A stretch of 64,000 nucleotides of DNA from Streptomyces sp. NBC_00273 (GTDB lineage Bacteria > Actinomycetota > Actinomycetes > Streptomycetales > Streptomycetaceae). Position 1 is the first letter of the stretch. Every line of letters starts with the position of its first letter. Of the stretch, positions 43,468-54,661 are shown one piece after another. The stretch is taken from the NCBI RefSeq assembly GCF_036178145.1, contig NZ_CP108067.1, forward strand, positions 2,108,001 through 2,172,000, read 5' to 3'. A program made the translations under genes and the position numbers. Under the pieces are notes generated by a model that was not told where the DNA came from, searched no databases, and saw only the letters and a list, made by a program, of their open reading frames with translations.

Positions 43468-44915
43468 GCGGTGAGCCGCGCCCCAGCCTCGGCTGCGTGG
43501 GCGCTCCCCGGCTGCTGGCCGGGCTCGACCAGGCCGCGCGGCTCGACCGCGTGGCCCATCTGACGACACACGGCCAAATGCCCCGTTACCGGCCGGAGGA
43601 ACTCGTCGACCTCGCCGAGAACATCGACCTCCGCGGGCGCGGCGGCGCGGGCTTCCCGTTCGCCAAGAAACTGCGCTCCGTGATGCGGTCGGCCCGTGCC
43701 GGGGACGGACAGACCGCCGTCGTCGTCAACGGCAGTGAGGGCGAGCCGAGTTGTCTCAAGGACACCGCGCTGCTGCTGCACACCCCCCATCTGGTGCTCG
43801 ACGGGGCCCTGCTGGCCGCCGCCGCGCTGAACTCCGAGGACGTCGTGGTGGGCGTCACCCGGAGGGACGTGGAGCAGTCACTGCGGGAGGCCGTCGCGGA
43901 ACGCGGCCCGGCAGGGCGCCGGGTGCAGATCAAGCTGCTCCCCGAGCGCTTCGTGACCGGCGAGAGCACGGCGCACGTGAACGGTCTGAACGGCGGGCCG
44001 ACGCTGCCGTCCGGCCAGAAGGTGCGTACCAGTGACCGGGGCCTGAACGGCGTGCCCACCCTGTTCTCCAACACCGAGACGTTCGCCCAGCTGGCCGTCG
44101 CCGCCCGGCTCGGCGCGCTGGACTTCCGTGCGACCGGCCTGCCCAGCGAGCCGGGCACCATCATGCTGACGGTGGCGGGCAACACGGTCGTCGAGACGCC
44201 GAGCGGGGCCGCGCTCTCCTACATCCTGGAACTGTGCGGCACCGATCCGGGCCAGGGCGTCCTGGTCGGCGGCTTTCACGGCAAATGGCTCACTCCGGCG
44301 AACGCACGTGCGGCCGAGATATCACGCGAGTCCCTCGACCGGCTCGGCGCGCGGCTGGGGGCGGGGGCGGTGATGCCGCTGCCCATGGACACCTGCCCGG
44401 CCGGCGAAGTGGCACGTGTGACCCGTTGGCTGGCCAAGGAGTCGGCCGGCCAGTGCGGGCCCTGCGTACGCGGGCTGCCCGCCATCGCCGACGTACTGGA
44501 CGAAGCCATCCGGGGCGGGGGCAAACCCGCCCTGGAGATGCTGGAGCTCCGGATGAAGGCGGTGCTCAAACGCGGCGCGTGCAGCCATCCGGACGGCACC
44601 TCGAACTTCGTCGCCTCGGCGCTCAAGACATTCCCGGACGAGTTCCGCGACCACGCGCTCGGCAGCGGCTGCGGCAGACGGGTGCTGGGCGCCCTTCCGC
44701 TGTTCGAGGACGAGGAGAGTCCGGAGCGGCTGCTGGTCGACTGGACCCTCTGCAGGGGCCACGGGCTGTGCGTGGACGTCCTGCCCGATGTCGTCCGCCT
44801 CGACCTCGACGGCTTCCCGGCGGAGGCGTCCATGGCCGTACCCCGCGCGCAGCGGCAGAAGGCGCTGCGCGCGGTGCGGCGCTGCCCGGCCCTCGCGCTG
44901 CGCATCCAGGACTGA
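43464..44915 (+). CDS. NuoF/SLBB-like NAD(P)H flavoprotein fused to a 3Fe-4S-type ferredoxin
   Basis: The 483-residue protein has the NADH/FMN motif LRGRGGAGFPFAKK (about residues 55-68), VVVNGSEGEPSCLKD (about 89-103), an SLBB domain near TIMLTVAGNTVVETPSGAAL, and the iron-sulfur region ESAGQCGPCVRG (Cys331, Cys334) with Cys373. The first Cys of the usual CxxCxxC is Ala328. The last 70 residues add a ferredoxin: WTLCRGHGLC (Cys430, Cys436) and RRCPALALR (Cys474), the three-Cys pattern of 3Fe-4S ferredoxins. It likely takes electrons from NAD(P)H and gives them to the cytochrome encoded just upstream. Confidence 0.85.
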   Translation: MSGEPRPSLGCVGAPRLLAGLDQAARLDRVAHLTTHGQMPRYRPEELVDLAENIDLRGRGGAGFPFAKKLRSVMRSARAGDGQTAVVVNGSEGEPSCLKDTALLLHTPHLVLDGALLAAAALNSEDVVVGVTRRDVEQSLREAVAERGPAGRRVQIKLLPERFVTGESTAHVNGLNGGPTLPSGQKVRTSDRGLNGVPTLFSNTETFAQLAVAARLGALDFRATGLPSEPGTIMLTVAGNTVVETPSGAALSYILELCGTDPGQGVLVGGFHGKWLTPANARAAEISRESLDRLGARLGAGAVMPLPMDTCPAGEVARVTRWLAKESAGQCGPCVRGLPAIADVLDEAIRGGGKPALEMLELRMKAVLKRGACSHPDGTSNFVASALKTFPDEFRDHALGSGCGRRVLGALPLFEDEESPERLLVDWTLCRGHGLCVDVLPDVVRLDLDGFPAEASMAVPRAQRQKALRAVRRCPALALRIQD

Positions 44916-45042
44916 ACCAATGCCCCGGGTTCAATGTTGGCGCGATCTGACAAATTCCCCGGGATATTCGCTTCCACCGCTCCCGGCCCCGTATCAATTA
45001 CCGGGGGCAAGGAAACGCGGAACCGAACCTGAAGGAGAGATC

Positions 45043-46059
45043 GTGAAGATAAAGCGTCGTGAGATATTCGCCGGGTCAGCGGTCGCGGTACTGATGATGA
45101 CAACCGCTGCATGCGGAAGCTCCGACAATTACGGGGGAAAGGCACCTGCAGTCCAGCCGGTGGGCGACAGCAAACAGGTAGGAGCCGGCTCCGGCTACGG
45201 CGACCCCTACGGAGGCGGTTCGGGAGCGGCCCCGGCGGGTGCAGCCGGCAAGAGCGGCTCCGCCGGACAGCTGAAGGTGAACGAGATCGCGGGCCTGGGC
45301 CCCGGGGTCACCGACAGCGAGGGCTTCACGCTCTACCGGTTCGACAAGGACACGCCGAAGCCGCCCAAGTCCAACTGCGAGGGGGACTGCGCCGCGGCCT
45401 GGCCCGCGGTGTCCGCCGATGACGCCTCGGTCAGCGCGGGAATCGACGCCGCGCTCCTCGGCTCCGTCGAACGGGCCGACGGCACCAAGCAGCTCACGCT
45501 CGCCGGGTGGCCCGTGTACCGCTACTCCAAGGACGCCAAGGCGGGCGACGCTTTCGGCGAGGGGGTCGGCGGCACCTGGCACGTACTGGGCCCGGGCGGA
45601 AAGCCGGCCGGCGCCAGCAAGGGCGAGGGGGCCGGGGCGGAGAAGGAAGAGAAGAAGGAAGACAAGAAGGAAGAGAAGCCGGCCGCCGCGGCGAAGGGCG
45701 GCGAACTCACCGCCGTCCAGAACCCCCAGCTCGGAACCCTCGTCGAGGACGGGGAGGGCAAGACGCTCTACCGGTTCGACAAGGACAGCGCCTGGCCGAT
45801 GAAGATCGGCTGCGTGGACGCCTGCACGGACACCTGGAAGCCGGCGAAGCCGGTCGACAAGGACAAGGTAAACGGAATCGCCCCTGAATTGATTGGAAAG
45901 GTGAAGCGGCCCGACGGTAGCGAGCAATTGACGATCGACTGCTGGCCCGTCTACACCTTCACCGGTGACAAGGAACCGGGTGACACCACCGGGCACAACA
46001 ACAAGGGCCTCTGGTTCGCCATCACCGACAAGGGCAAGAAAGCCAAGGTCGTCGGCTAG
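45043..46059 (+). CDS. Secreted lipoprotein with two COG4315 (Lipoprotein_15-type) repeats
   Basis: The 338-residue product has a lipoprotein signal (MTTAACGSS, modified Cys near 24). Two repeats follow, each with a TLYRFDKD strand, a C-x-x-x-C segment before an aromatic W, and a closing PVYRY or PVYTF: module one at about 85-190, module two at about 220-335. An Glu/Lys-rich linker separates them. The family is secreted and of unknown function; conserved Cys and aromatics could hold a cofactor or metal. Position after a cytochrome and flavoprotein suggests the outer electron carrier. GAAGGAGAG precedes the GTG. Confidence 0.85.
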   Translation: MKIKRREIFAGSAVAVLMMTTAACGSSDNYGGKAPAVQPVGDSKQVGAGSGYGDPYGGGSGAAPAGAAGKSGSAGQLKVNEIAGLGPGVTDSEGFTLYRFDKDTPKPPKSNCEGDCAAAWPAVSADDASVSAGIDAALLGSVERADGTKQLTLAGWPVYRYSKDAKAGDAFGEGVGGTWHVLGPGGKPAGASKGEGAGAEKEEKKEDKKEEKPAAAAKGGELTAVQNPQLGTLVEDGEGKTLYRFDKDSAWPMKIGCVDACTDTWKPAKPVDKDKVNGIAPELIGKVKRPDGSEQLTIDCWPVYTFTGDKEPGDTTGHNNKGLWFAITDKGKKAKVVG

Positions 46060-46161
46060 CCCCTGTCGGCGGCCCGCCGATCCGCCCCTGGAACGCGTGG
46101 TGCCCGGGTACCTCCCCGCCCGGGCCCCACGGCCCCTCCCCGATCAGCCAGAGAGGTCACC

Positions 46162-46767
46162 ATGCCGTCCACCGACCGCCGCACCCGCCGGATCCGGCGG
46201 ATCCGCACGTCGCTCACGGCCGTCGCGGCGGTGTGCGTCACCGCGCTGCTGTGCGGGGGCTGTTCCTCGAAGGCGGCGGCCCAGCACACCTCGGCCGAGG
46301 CCCCGGCGACCGCGGCGGCGGCACCCGGGACCTCCCTCGAACAGATCGCCACGGCTATCGGCTGTACCGCCGAAGTGAACGTGGAGGTCGAGGACTTGCG
46401 CCAAGGCGGGTGCCAGGCCGGGCAGGTCGTCTACCGCATGGTCACCTTCACCGCTGAGCAGGGACTTCGCTCCTGGCTGACCGAGGCCAAGATATACGGC
46501 GGCCTCTACCTGGTCGGCGACCGATGGGTCGTCACCGCGCCGACGGAGGAAGCCCTGACCACACTGCGCGGACGTCTCGGCGGCTCCCTGGAGACCGGCG
46601 ACACGCACGGCGGCGCACACGGCGCAACGCCCGGCGCGACGCCTGACGCGGCGCCCGGCGGGACGACCGGTGCGACACCCGGTGCGACGCCCGGTGCGAC
46701 GCCCGGCGAGACACATGAAGGCGGACACGAGGGCGGACACGACGGCGGCCAGGGCGGCGGCCACTGA
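46162..46767 (+). CDS. His/Gly-tailed lipoprotein
   Basis: The 201-residue product has an Arg-rich signal and lipobox LLCGGCSS (modified Cys near residue 33). A compact domain (about 55-145) has two more Cys: AIGCTAEVNVEV and RQGGCQAGQ. The tail is repetitive: (GATP)n blocks, then HEGGHEGGHDGGQGGGH at the end, a metal-binding-like His-Gly run. It is the last gene of the electron-transfer group and is closed by a strong hairpin. AGAGAGG precedes the ATG. No named family was recognised. Confidence 0.7.
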   Translation: MPSTDRRTRRIRRIRTSLTAVAAVCVTALLCGGCSSKAAAQHTSAEAPATAAAAPGTSLEQIATAIGCTAEVNVEVEDLRQGGCQAGQVVYRMVTFTAEQGLRSWLTEAKIYGGLYLVGDRWVVTAPTEEALTTLRGRLGGSLETGDTHGGAHGATPGATPDAAPGGTTGATPGATPGATPGETHEGGHEGGHDGGQGGGH

Positions 46768-46790
46768 GGCCGCTCCCGAACCGCGCACAC

Positions 46791-46825
46791 GTCGGCCCCC
46801 GGTACACGACCAACCGGGGGCCGAC
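46791..46825. terminator. Perfect hairpin terminator of the electron-transfer operon
   Basis: Thirteen-nt arms (GTCGGCCCCCGGT and complement) and a 9-nt loop, 24 nt after the last stop. Confidence 0.75.
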
Positions 46826-46961
46826 TTCGGCGTGTCGGCCACGTGTCCTGTTGTCGGCTCGTTCGTGAGGAGCACACGGCACGAACCTTCGGGATGATTC
46901 GGCCGGGCGCCGGCTGCAACAAGGTGGATGCGTAAGTGACTTCACCGAAAGGATCGGCTCA

Positions 46962-48536
46962 GTGCGCCCGAAACGCTTCGCACCGCTCCTCGCCGCCGCC
47001 GGACTCATCGCGACCACCTTGCCCCTGCTGTCCGCGACCCAGGCCTCCGCCACCGAGGCCGCGGACCACCTTCGGCAGAAACCCGCCTGGCACCGCTGCA
47101 GCCCCGATCAGCCGGCCTCGTACGAGTGCGCGACGCTCAAGGTCCCGCTCGACTACCGGCGTCCCGACGGGCGCACGATCGACCTCGCCATATCCCGGGT
47201 GAAGAGCGAGAACCCGGCCAAGCGGCACGGCGCCCTGCTGCTGAACCCCGGTGGTCCGGGCGGTCCCGGCCTCGACCTGCCGCTGCTGCTGGGCGAGGCG
47301 ATGCCGAAGGACGTACGGGAGCGCTACGACCTCATCGGCTTCGACCCGCGCGGGGTGGGCGCCAGCAGCCCGATCACCTGCGGACTGACCGACACCGAGC
47401 AGGACTTCAACCACGCCTACCGTCCGGAGACCTTCGGCTCCGACGTGACCTGGGCGCGCACCGTCGCCGACAAGTGCCGCGAGAAGGCCGGTTCGGTGCT
47501 TCCGTACATCACCACCCGCAACACGGCCCGGGACATGGACACGATCCGTGCGGTCCTCGGCGAGCGCAAGCTTTCCTACCTGGGCTACTCGTACGGGACC
47601 TACCTCGGCGCGGTGTACTCGCAGATGTTCCCGGACCGCACGGACCGGTTCGTGCTCGACAGCGGCGTGGACCCGCAGCGGATCTGGCGCGGCATGATCC
47701 AGGTCTGGGCCACCGAGGCCGAGCCCGCTTTCGCGCGGTGGACGCAGTGGGCGGCGCAGCGGTCGGTGGAGTACGGGCTGGGCGACACCCCGAAGGCCGT
47801 GTCCGACACGTTCTGGAGCCTGGTGGCGCGCGCCGACAAGGAGCCGTTCGAGTTCGAGGGCATGAAGGTCAACGGGGACGTGATCCGCTCCGCGCGCGGG
47901 GTGTTCTTCTACCCGGCGCAGGCCACCCCGATGGTCGTGGCCCTGAAGGCCGCGGCCGAGGGCAAGCCGCTGCCCCAGGGCACGACCGCGACGGACCTCA
48001 AGCGGATGCTGGCCGGCGGCGCGGCCGCCGAGCCCGCCTCGGACAACGGCACCGCCGTGTTCTGGGCCGTGGCGTGCGGGGACACCGGCAGCTGGCCCCG
48101 CTACACCGAGCAGTACGAGCGGGACGCGGCGAAGGACAAGGCCAGGTACCCGCTGTACGGGGACTTCGCGTCCAACATCATGCCGTGCGCCTTCTGGGAC
48201 CGGCCGGTCGAAGCGGCCACGCCGATGCACAAGAAGGCCAACGTGCTGACGGTGCAGAACGAGTGGGACTCCCAGACCCCGCTGGTGAGCGGCCAGGGCC
48301 TGCACAAGGCCCTCAAGGGCTCGCGGATGGTGCTGGCGGCGGGCGGTGAGGGCCACGGCGTGTACCTCTCCGACCCGACGTCCTGCGCCAACGCCCTGGT
48401 GAACGCGTACCTGACCACGGGCAAGCTGCCCGCCCAGGACGTGACGTGCCAGAACCCGCCGGCCGCTGCCGAGCGGCGCGGACCGGTGGCGCCCGCGAAG
48501 CCGCTGCCGTTCCCGTCCGCCCCCGGACGGTTCTGA
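46962..48536 (+). CDS. Secreted tripeptidyl-aminopeptidase-like alpha/beta hydrolase
   Basis: This 524-residue exported enzyme has a signal peptide (cut near ASA, about residue 30) and the alpha/beta hydrolase core: LNPGGPGGPGLDLPLL (oxyanion region, about 87-102), LIGFDPRGVGASSP, the nucleophile elbow GYSYGTYLG (Ser near 208), and a late EGHGVYLSDPTSC with the His. A TAP-type C-terminal domain follows (EWDSQTPLVSGQGLHKAL). It resembles the SlpD/SlpE/Tap group that removes tripeptides or dipeptides outside the cell. GTG at 46962 follows AAAGGATC. Confidence 0.9.
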   Translation: MRPKRFAPLLAAAGLIATTLPLLSATQASATEAADHLRQKPAWHRCSPDQPASYECATLKVPLDYRRPDGRTIDLAISRVKSENPAKRHGALLLNPGGPGGPGLDLPLLLGEAMPKDVRERYDLIGFDPRGVGASSPITCGLTDTEQDFNHAYRPETFGSDVTWARTVADKCREKAGSVLPYITTRNTARDMDTIRAVLGERKLSYLGYSYGTYLGAVYSQMFPDRTDRFVLDSGVDPQRIWRGMIQVWATEAEPAFARWTQWAAQRSVEYGLGDTPKAVSDTFWSLVARADKEPFEFEGMKVNGDVIRSARGVFFYPAQATPMVVALKAAAEGKPLPQGTTATDLKRMLAGGAAAEPASDNGTAVFWAVACGDTGSWPRYTEQYERDAAKDKARYPLYGDFASNIMPCAFWDRPVEAATPMHKKANVLTVQNEWDSQTPLVSGQGLHKALKGSRMVLAAGGEGHGVYLSDPTSCANALVNAYLTTGKLPAQDVTCQNPPAAAERRGPVAPAKPLPFPSAPGRF

Positions 48537-48563
48537 CACCGCCCGGAGCACGACGCGTTGACC

Positions 48564-48604
48564 TGCGGAGCCTGCCCGGCGCCTCGGCCCGGGCAGGCTC
48601 CGCA
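48564..48604. terminator. Sixteen-bp perfect hairpin terminator
   Basis: Arms at 48564-48579 and 48589-48604 pair completely around a 9-nt loop, between convergent genes. It is the longest perfect stem in the window. Confidence 0.8.
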
Positions 48605-48643
48605 GTCGGTTTCCCCGGGTTTCAACGATCCGGAAGGGGCGGC

Positions 48644-49096
48644 CTAGGCGGGGAGGAACGCCTCCGCGGCCGCCTTGATGCGGCGGCCGAAGTCGGGGGC
48701 GTCCTTGCGGGCCGCGCCGGCCGCGAAGCCGACCAGCAGCTTGCCGAGGCCGTGCCCTTCGAGGGTGTTGAAGATGCGGACGCGGGTGCGGTCGCCGGGC
48801 AGGGCTTCGAGGTCGTAGCCGCCCTCCGCCGTGATGAGGTTGCGGCTCTGCTCCGTCCAGCGGATCAGGTGCGGCGGTTCCAGACCGACGATGCGGAACT
48901 CACGGCCGGTCTTCATCCCGGCGTCCTTGACCGTGCTCCGGAAGACCGTGCCGAGGGCCGTGGGGCCGTCCGGGGTCTTGGTGATCTCCTGGACGCGCGG
49001 GCTGAACTCGGGGTCGTGCCGCCCGTCAGCGAGATAGGCGAACACCGCCTCCACCGGTCGGTCGATGTCGACGCTCGCCTCGAACTGTCCGGACAT
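48644..49096 (-). CDS. SRPBCC (START-like) family protein
   Basis: This 150-residue protein has a SRPBCC pattern: FEASVDIDRPVEAVFAYLADGRHDPEFSPRV at the start, then alternating strands (VFRSTVKDAG, RFRIVGLEPPHLIRWTEQSRN, TRVRIFNTLEGHG) and a long C-terminal helix. Members bind hydrophobic ligands or act as polyketide cyclases; the ligand here is unknown. It converges on the tripeptidyl-peptidase-like gene. Confidence 0.85.
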   Translation of the reverse strand: MSGQFEASVDIDRPVEAVFAYLADGRHDPEFSPRVQEITKTPDGPTALGTVFRSTVKDAGMKTGREFRIVGLEPPHLIRWTEQSRNLITAEGGYDLEALPGDRTRVRIFNTLEGHGLGKLLVGFAAGAARKDAPDFGRRIKAAAEAFLPA

Positions 49097-49146
49097 GTGG
49101 GCTCCTCGGTGCGGCTACCTGTGGTCCACCATCCCAGACGGGCACC

Positions 49147-50562
49147 TTACGCGCGCGCCGACGGCTCCGCGGCCGGCTCCCGGTCCGGGGTGGCGGGCCC
49201 GACCACGGCCGCGCCCGCGCGGCTGCCGCGCAGCGGGGTCAGCAGCCCGCCGCCGAGGACCAGCAGGCACAGCGCCCCGCCCGCCAGGCTGACCGCCGGG
49301 ACCCCGTGCCGGGCGGCCAACAGCGTGAGCACGGCCGCGCCGACCGGGCCCGAGGCGTTGTGCACCGTCCAGAAGGCGGACGTGACCCGGCCGAGCAGGT
49401 GGTCCGGGGTCACCTCCTGGCGCAGGGTCATGCTGCAGATCCCGCCCAGGGTCATCCCGAACATGACGACGGCGGCCAGTGCGGCGATCACCGGCACGCT
49501 GCGGCTGACGCCCGTCACCGTCACCCCGACGGCGATCATCCCGACCGAGGCGAGCCAGCACGTGCCGAAGCCGAGGAGCCGGCGCAGTCGCCCCGCGGTC
49601 AGGGCCGCGGCGACGGACCCGGCCCCGCTGACGGCGATCACGTAGCCGAGGGTGGCCGCGTCCCGGCCGAGGTCGTGCTGGACCCGGTAGATCAGCAGGT
49701 CGGTGGCGCCCATGGTGACGAAGGTCAACAGGGTGAGCCCTACGGTGAGCGGGCGCAGCAGCGGGTTGCTCCACAGGAAGCGGAAGCCGACCACGAACAT
49801 CTCCCGGAACACCCCGGCCCCGGAATCGGCCGGCGACGTGCCCCCGGCCCCGTCCGCGCCTTCCCCGGCCGGGCGCGCGGTGAACCTGACCCACCCCAGG
49901 CTCACGGCGGACACCAGGAAGGTCGCCCCGTCCAGGGCCAGTGCCCAGTCCGCGCCCACTCCGGCCGTGAGGAAGCCGGCCACCACCGGCCCGAGCAGGT
50001 TCCCGAGGGCGAAGGTGCCCATCAGCCGTCCGTTGGCGACCGTGAGGTCCTGCGTGCGCACCAGGTTGGGGATGGCCGTCACGTACGCGACGTCGAACAG
50101 CGTCCTCAGTACGGCGGCGAGCGCGGTCAGCACGTACAACAGCCAGATCTGCGGCCCGGCGACCCACCAGACGAGCGGTACCGCGCCGAACAGCACGGCC
50201 CGCACCAGATCACAGGCGATCATGAGCCTGCGGCGGTCCACCCGGTCCACCACGTACCCGGCGAAGATCCCCGCGCCGATGGAGGTGGCGCTCGAGACGA
50301 CGGTGACCAGGCCCATCTGGACGATGGATCCGGTGGCGTCGAGGACGAGCAGCGGAAGCGCGAGCATCGAGACGGAGCCGCCGAGCACGGACAGCGCCTG
50401 GCCGAGCCAGAAGACGGTGAAGTCCTTGTTCCGCCGCAGCGGCGGAAGCGAATCGTGGGTTCTGGATTCCGCCGAGATGGTGCCGCTCCCCCGTGCCCGC
50501 CGGCCGCCTTCGTGGTCGGCCGATGGGGGCGAGCGTAGGCGAGCCGGTCCGCCGCCCGCCAA
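49147..50562 (-). CDS. MFS transporter (drug/enterobactin-exporter-like)
   Basis: The 471-residue form begins at a TTG at 50562 with no good ribosome site; the family-like part starts near PPLRRNKDFTVFWLGQALSVLGGSVSMLALPLLVLD (about residue 40). It has 12 helices, the loop GYVVDRVDRRRLMIACD (between helices 2 and 3) and a central IPNLVRTQDLTVANGRLMGTFALGNLLGPVVAG. The substrate is unknown. The true start could be an unusual codon closer to 50480, since no ATG, GTG or TTG lies at the expected place. Confidence 0.8.
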   Translation of the reverse strand: MAGGGPARLRSPPSADHEGGRRARGSGTISAESRTHDSLPPLRRNKDFTVFWLGQALSVLGGSVSMLALPLLVLDATGSIVQMGLVTVVSSATSIGAGIFAGYVVDRVDRRRLMIACDLVRAVLFGAVPLVWWVAGPQIWLLYVLTALAAVLRTLFDVAYVTAIPNLVRTQDLTVANGRLMGTFALGNLLGPVVAGFLTAGVGADWALALDGATFLVSAVSLGWVRFTARPAGEGADGAGGTSPADSGAGVFREMFVVGFRFLWSNPLLRPLTVGLTLLTFVTMGATDLLIYRVQHDLGRDAATLGYVIAVSGAGSVAAALTAGRLRRLLGFGTCWLASVGMIAVGVTVTGVSRSVPVIAALAAVVMFGMTLGGICSMTLRQEVTPDHLLGRVTSAFWTVHNASGPVGAAVLTLLAARHGVPAVSLAGGALCLLVLGGGLLTPLRGSRAGAAVVGPATPDREPAAEPSARA

Positions 50563-50584
50563 CGCGTTTTCGCCCCGAGATCCC

Positions 50585-50998
50585 CTAGCCGAGCAGGGCG
50601 TACACCGTGGAGGCCGTGGCCGCCGGGTCCTCGGCGCCCTCCGGGGTCAGGGTGATGTCGGCGAAGGCCATCCGCTTGCCGAGCTTGGTCACCCGTACGT
50701 GGATCAGTACGTCGGCCCCGACCACCGGCCGCTGGAAGCTGGTGGACTGCTGGACGGTCGTCATCGGCCCGTAGGTCCCGCGGGCGGCGGAGATCGCAAT
50801 GACGGTGGCCGTGTCGGCGGCCGCCATCATGGCCTGGCCGGACAGGCCGCCGCCGTCCCGGGCCAGCTCGTCCGACCAGGGCAGGCGCAGCACGGCGTGC
50901 CGCTCGCCCGTCTCCTGGACGGTCAGCCCGAGGGCGAGCACCCAGGGGGCGAAGTTGTCGGAAAGGATCTTGTCTGCATCTGCCGGTGAGATCGTCAC
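50585..50998 (-). CDS. PaaI/hotdog-fold thioesterase
   Basis: The 137-residue product has the hotdog fold pattern: LGLTVQETGERHAVLRLPWSDELARDGGGLSGQAMMAAADTATVIAISAA, with GGGLSGQAMMAAAD matching the active-site helix, then TTVQQSTSFQRPVVGADVLIHVRVTKLGKRMAFADITL. It should hydrolyse acyl-CoA thioesters. GTG at 50998 lies directly after a hairpin that separates it from the FadH-type gene upstream. A link to beta-oxidation is plausible. Confidence 0.82.
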   Translation of the reverse strand: MTISPADADKILSDNFAPWVLALGLTVQETGERHAVLRLPWSDELARDGGGLSGQAMMAAADTATVIAISAARGTYGPMTTVQQSTSFQRPVVGADVLIHVRVTKLGKRMAFADITLTPEGAEDPAATASTVYALLG

Positions 50999-51003
50999 CG
51001 GGA

Positions 51004-51035
51004 GATTGTGGCGGCCCGGCCGGACCGCCACAATC
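51004..51035. terminator. Hairpin between FadH-type and thioesterase genes
   Basis: GATTGTGGCGG and its complement flank a 10-nt loop, in the short gap between the fadH-like stop and the thioesterase start. It may stop part of the transcription, lowering thioesterase expression relative to FadH. Confidence 0.5.
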
Positions 51036-51044
51036 CCCTTTCGG

Positions 51045-54631
<3,587 letters not shown>

Positions 54632-54661
54632 CGGCCGGGCCGGGGACCACTGCCGCGGTGG

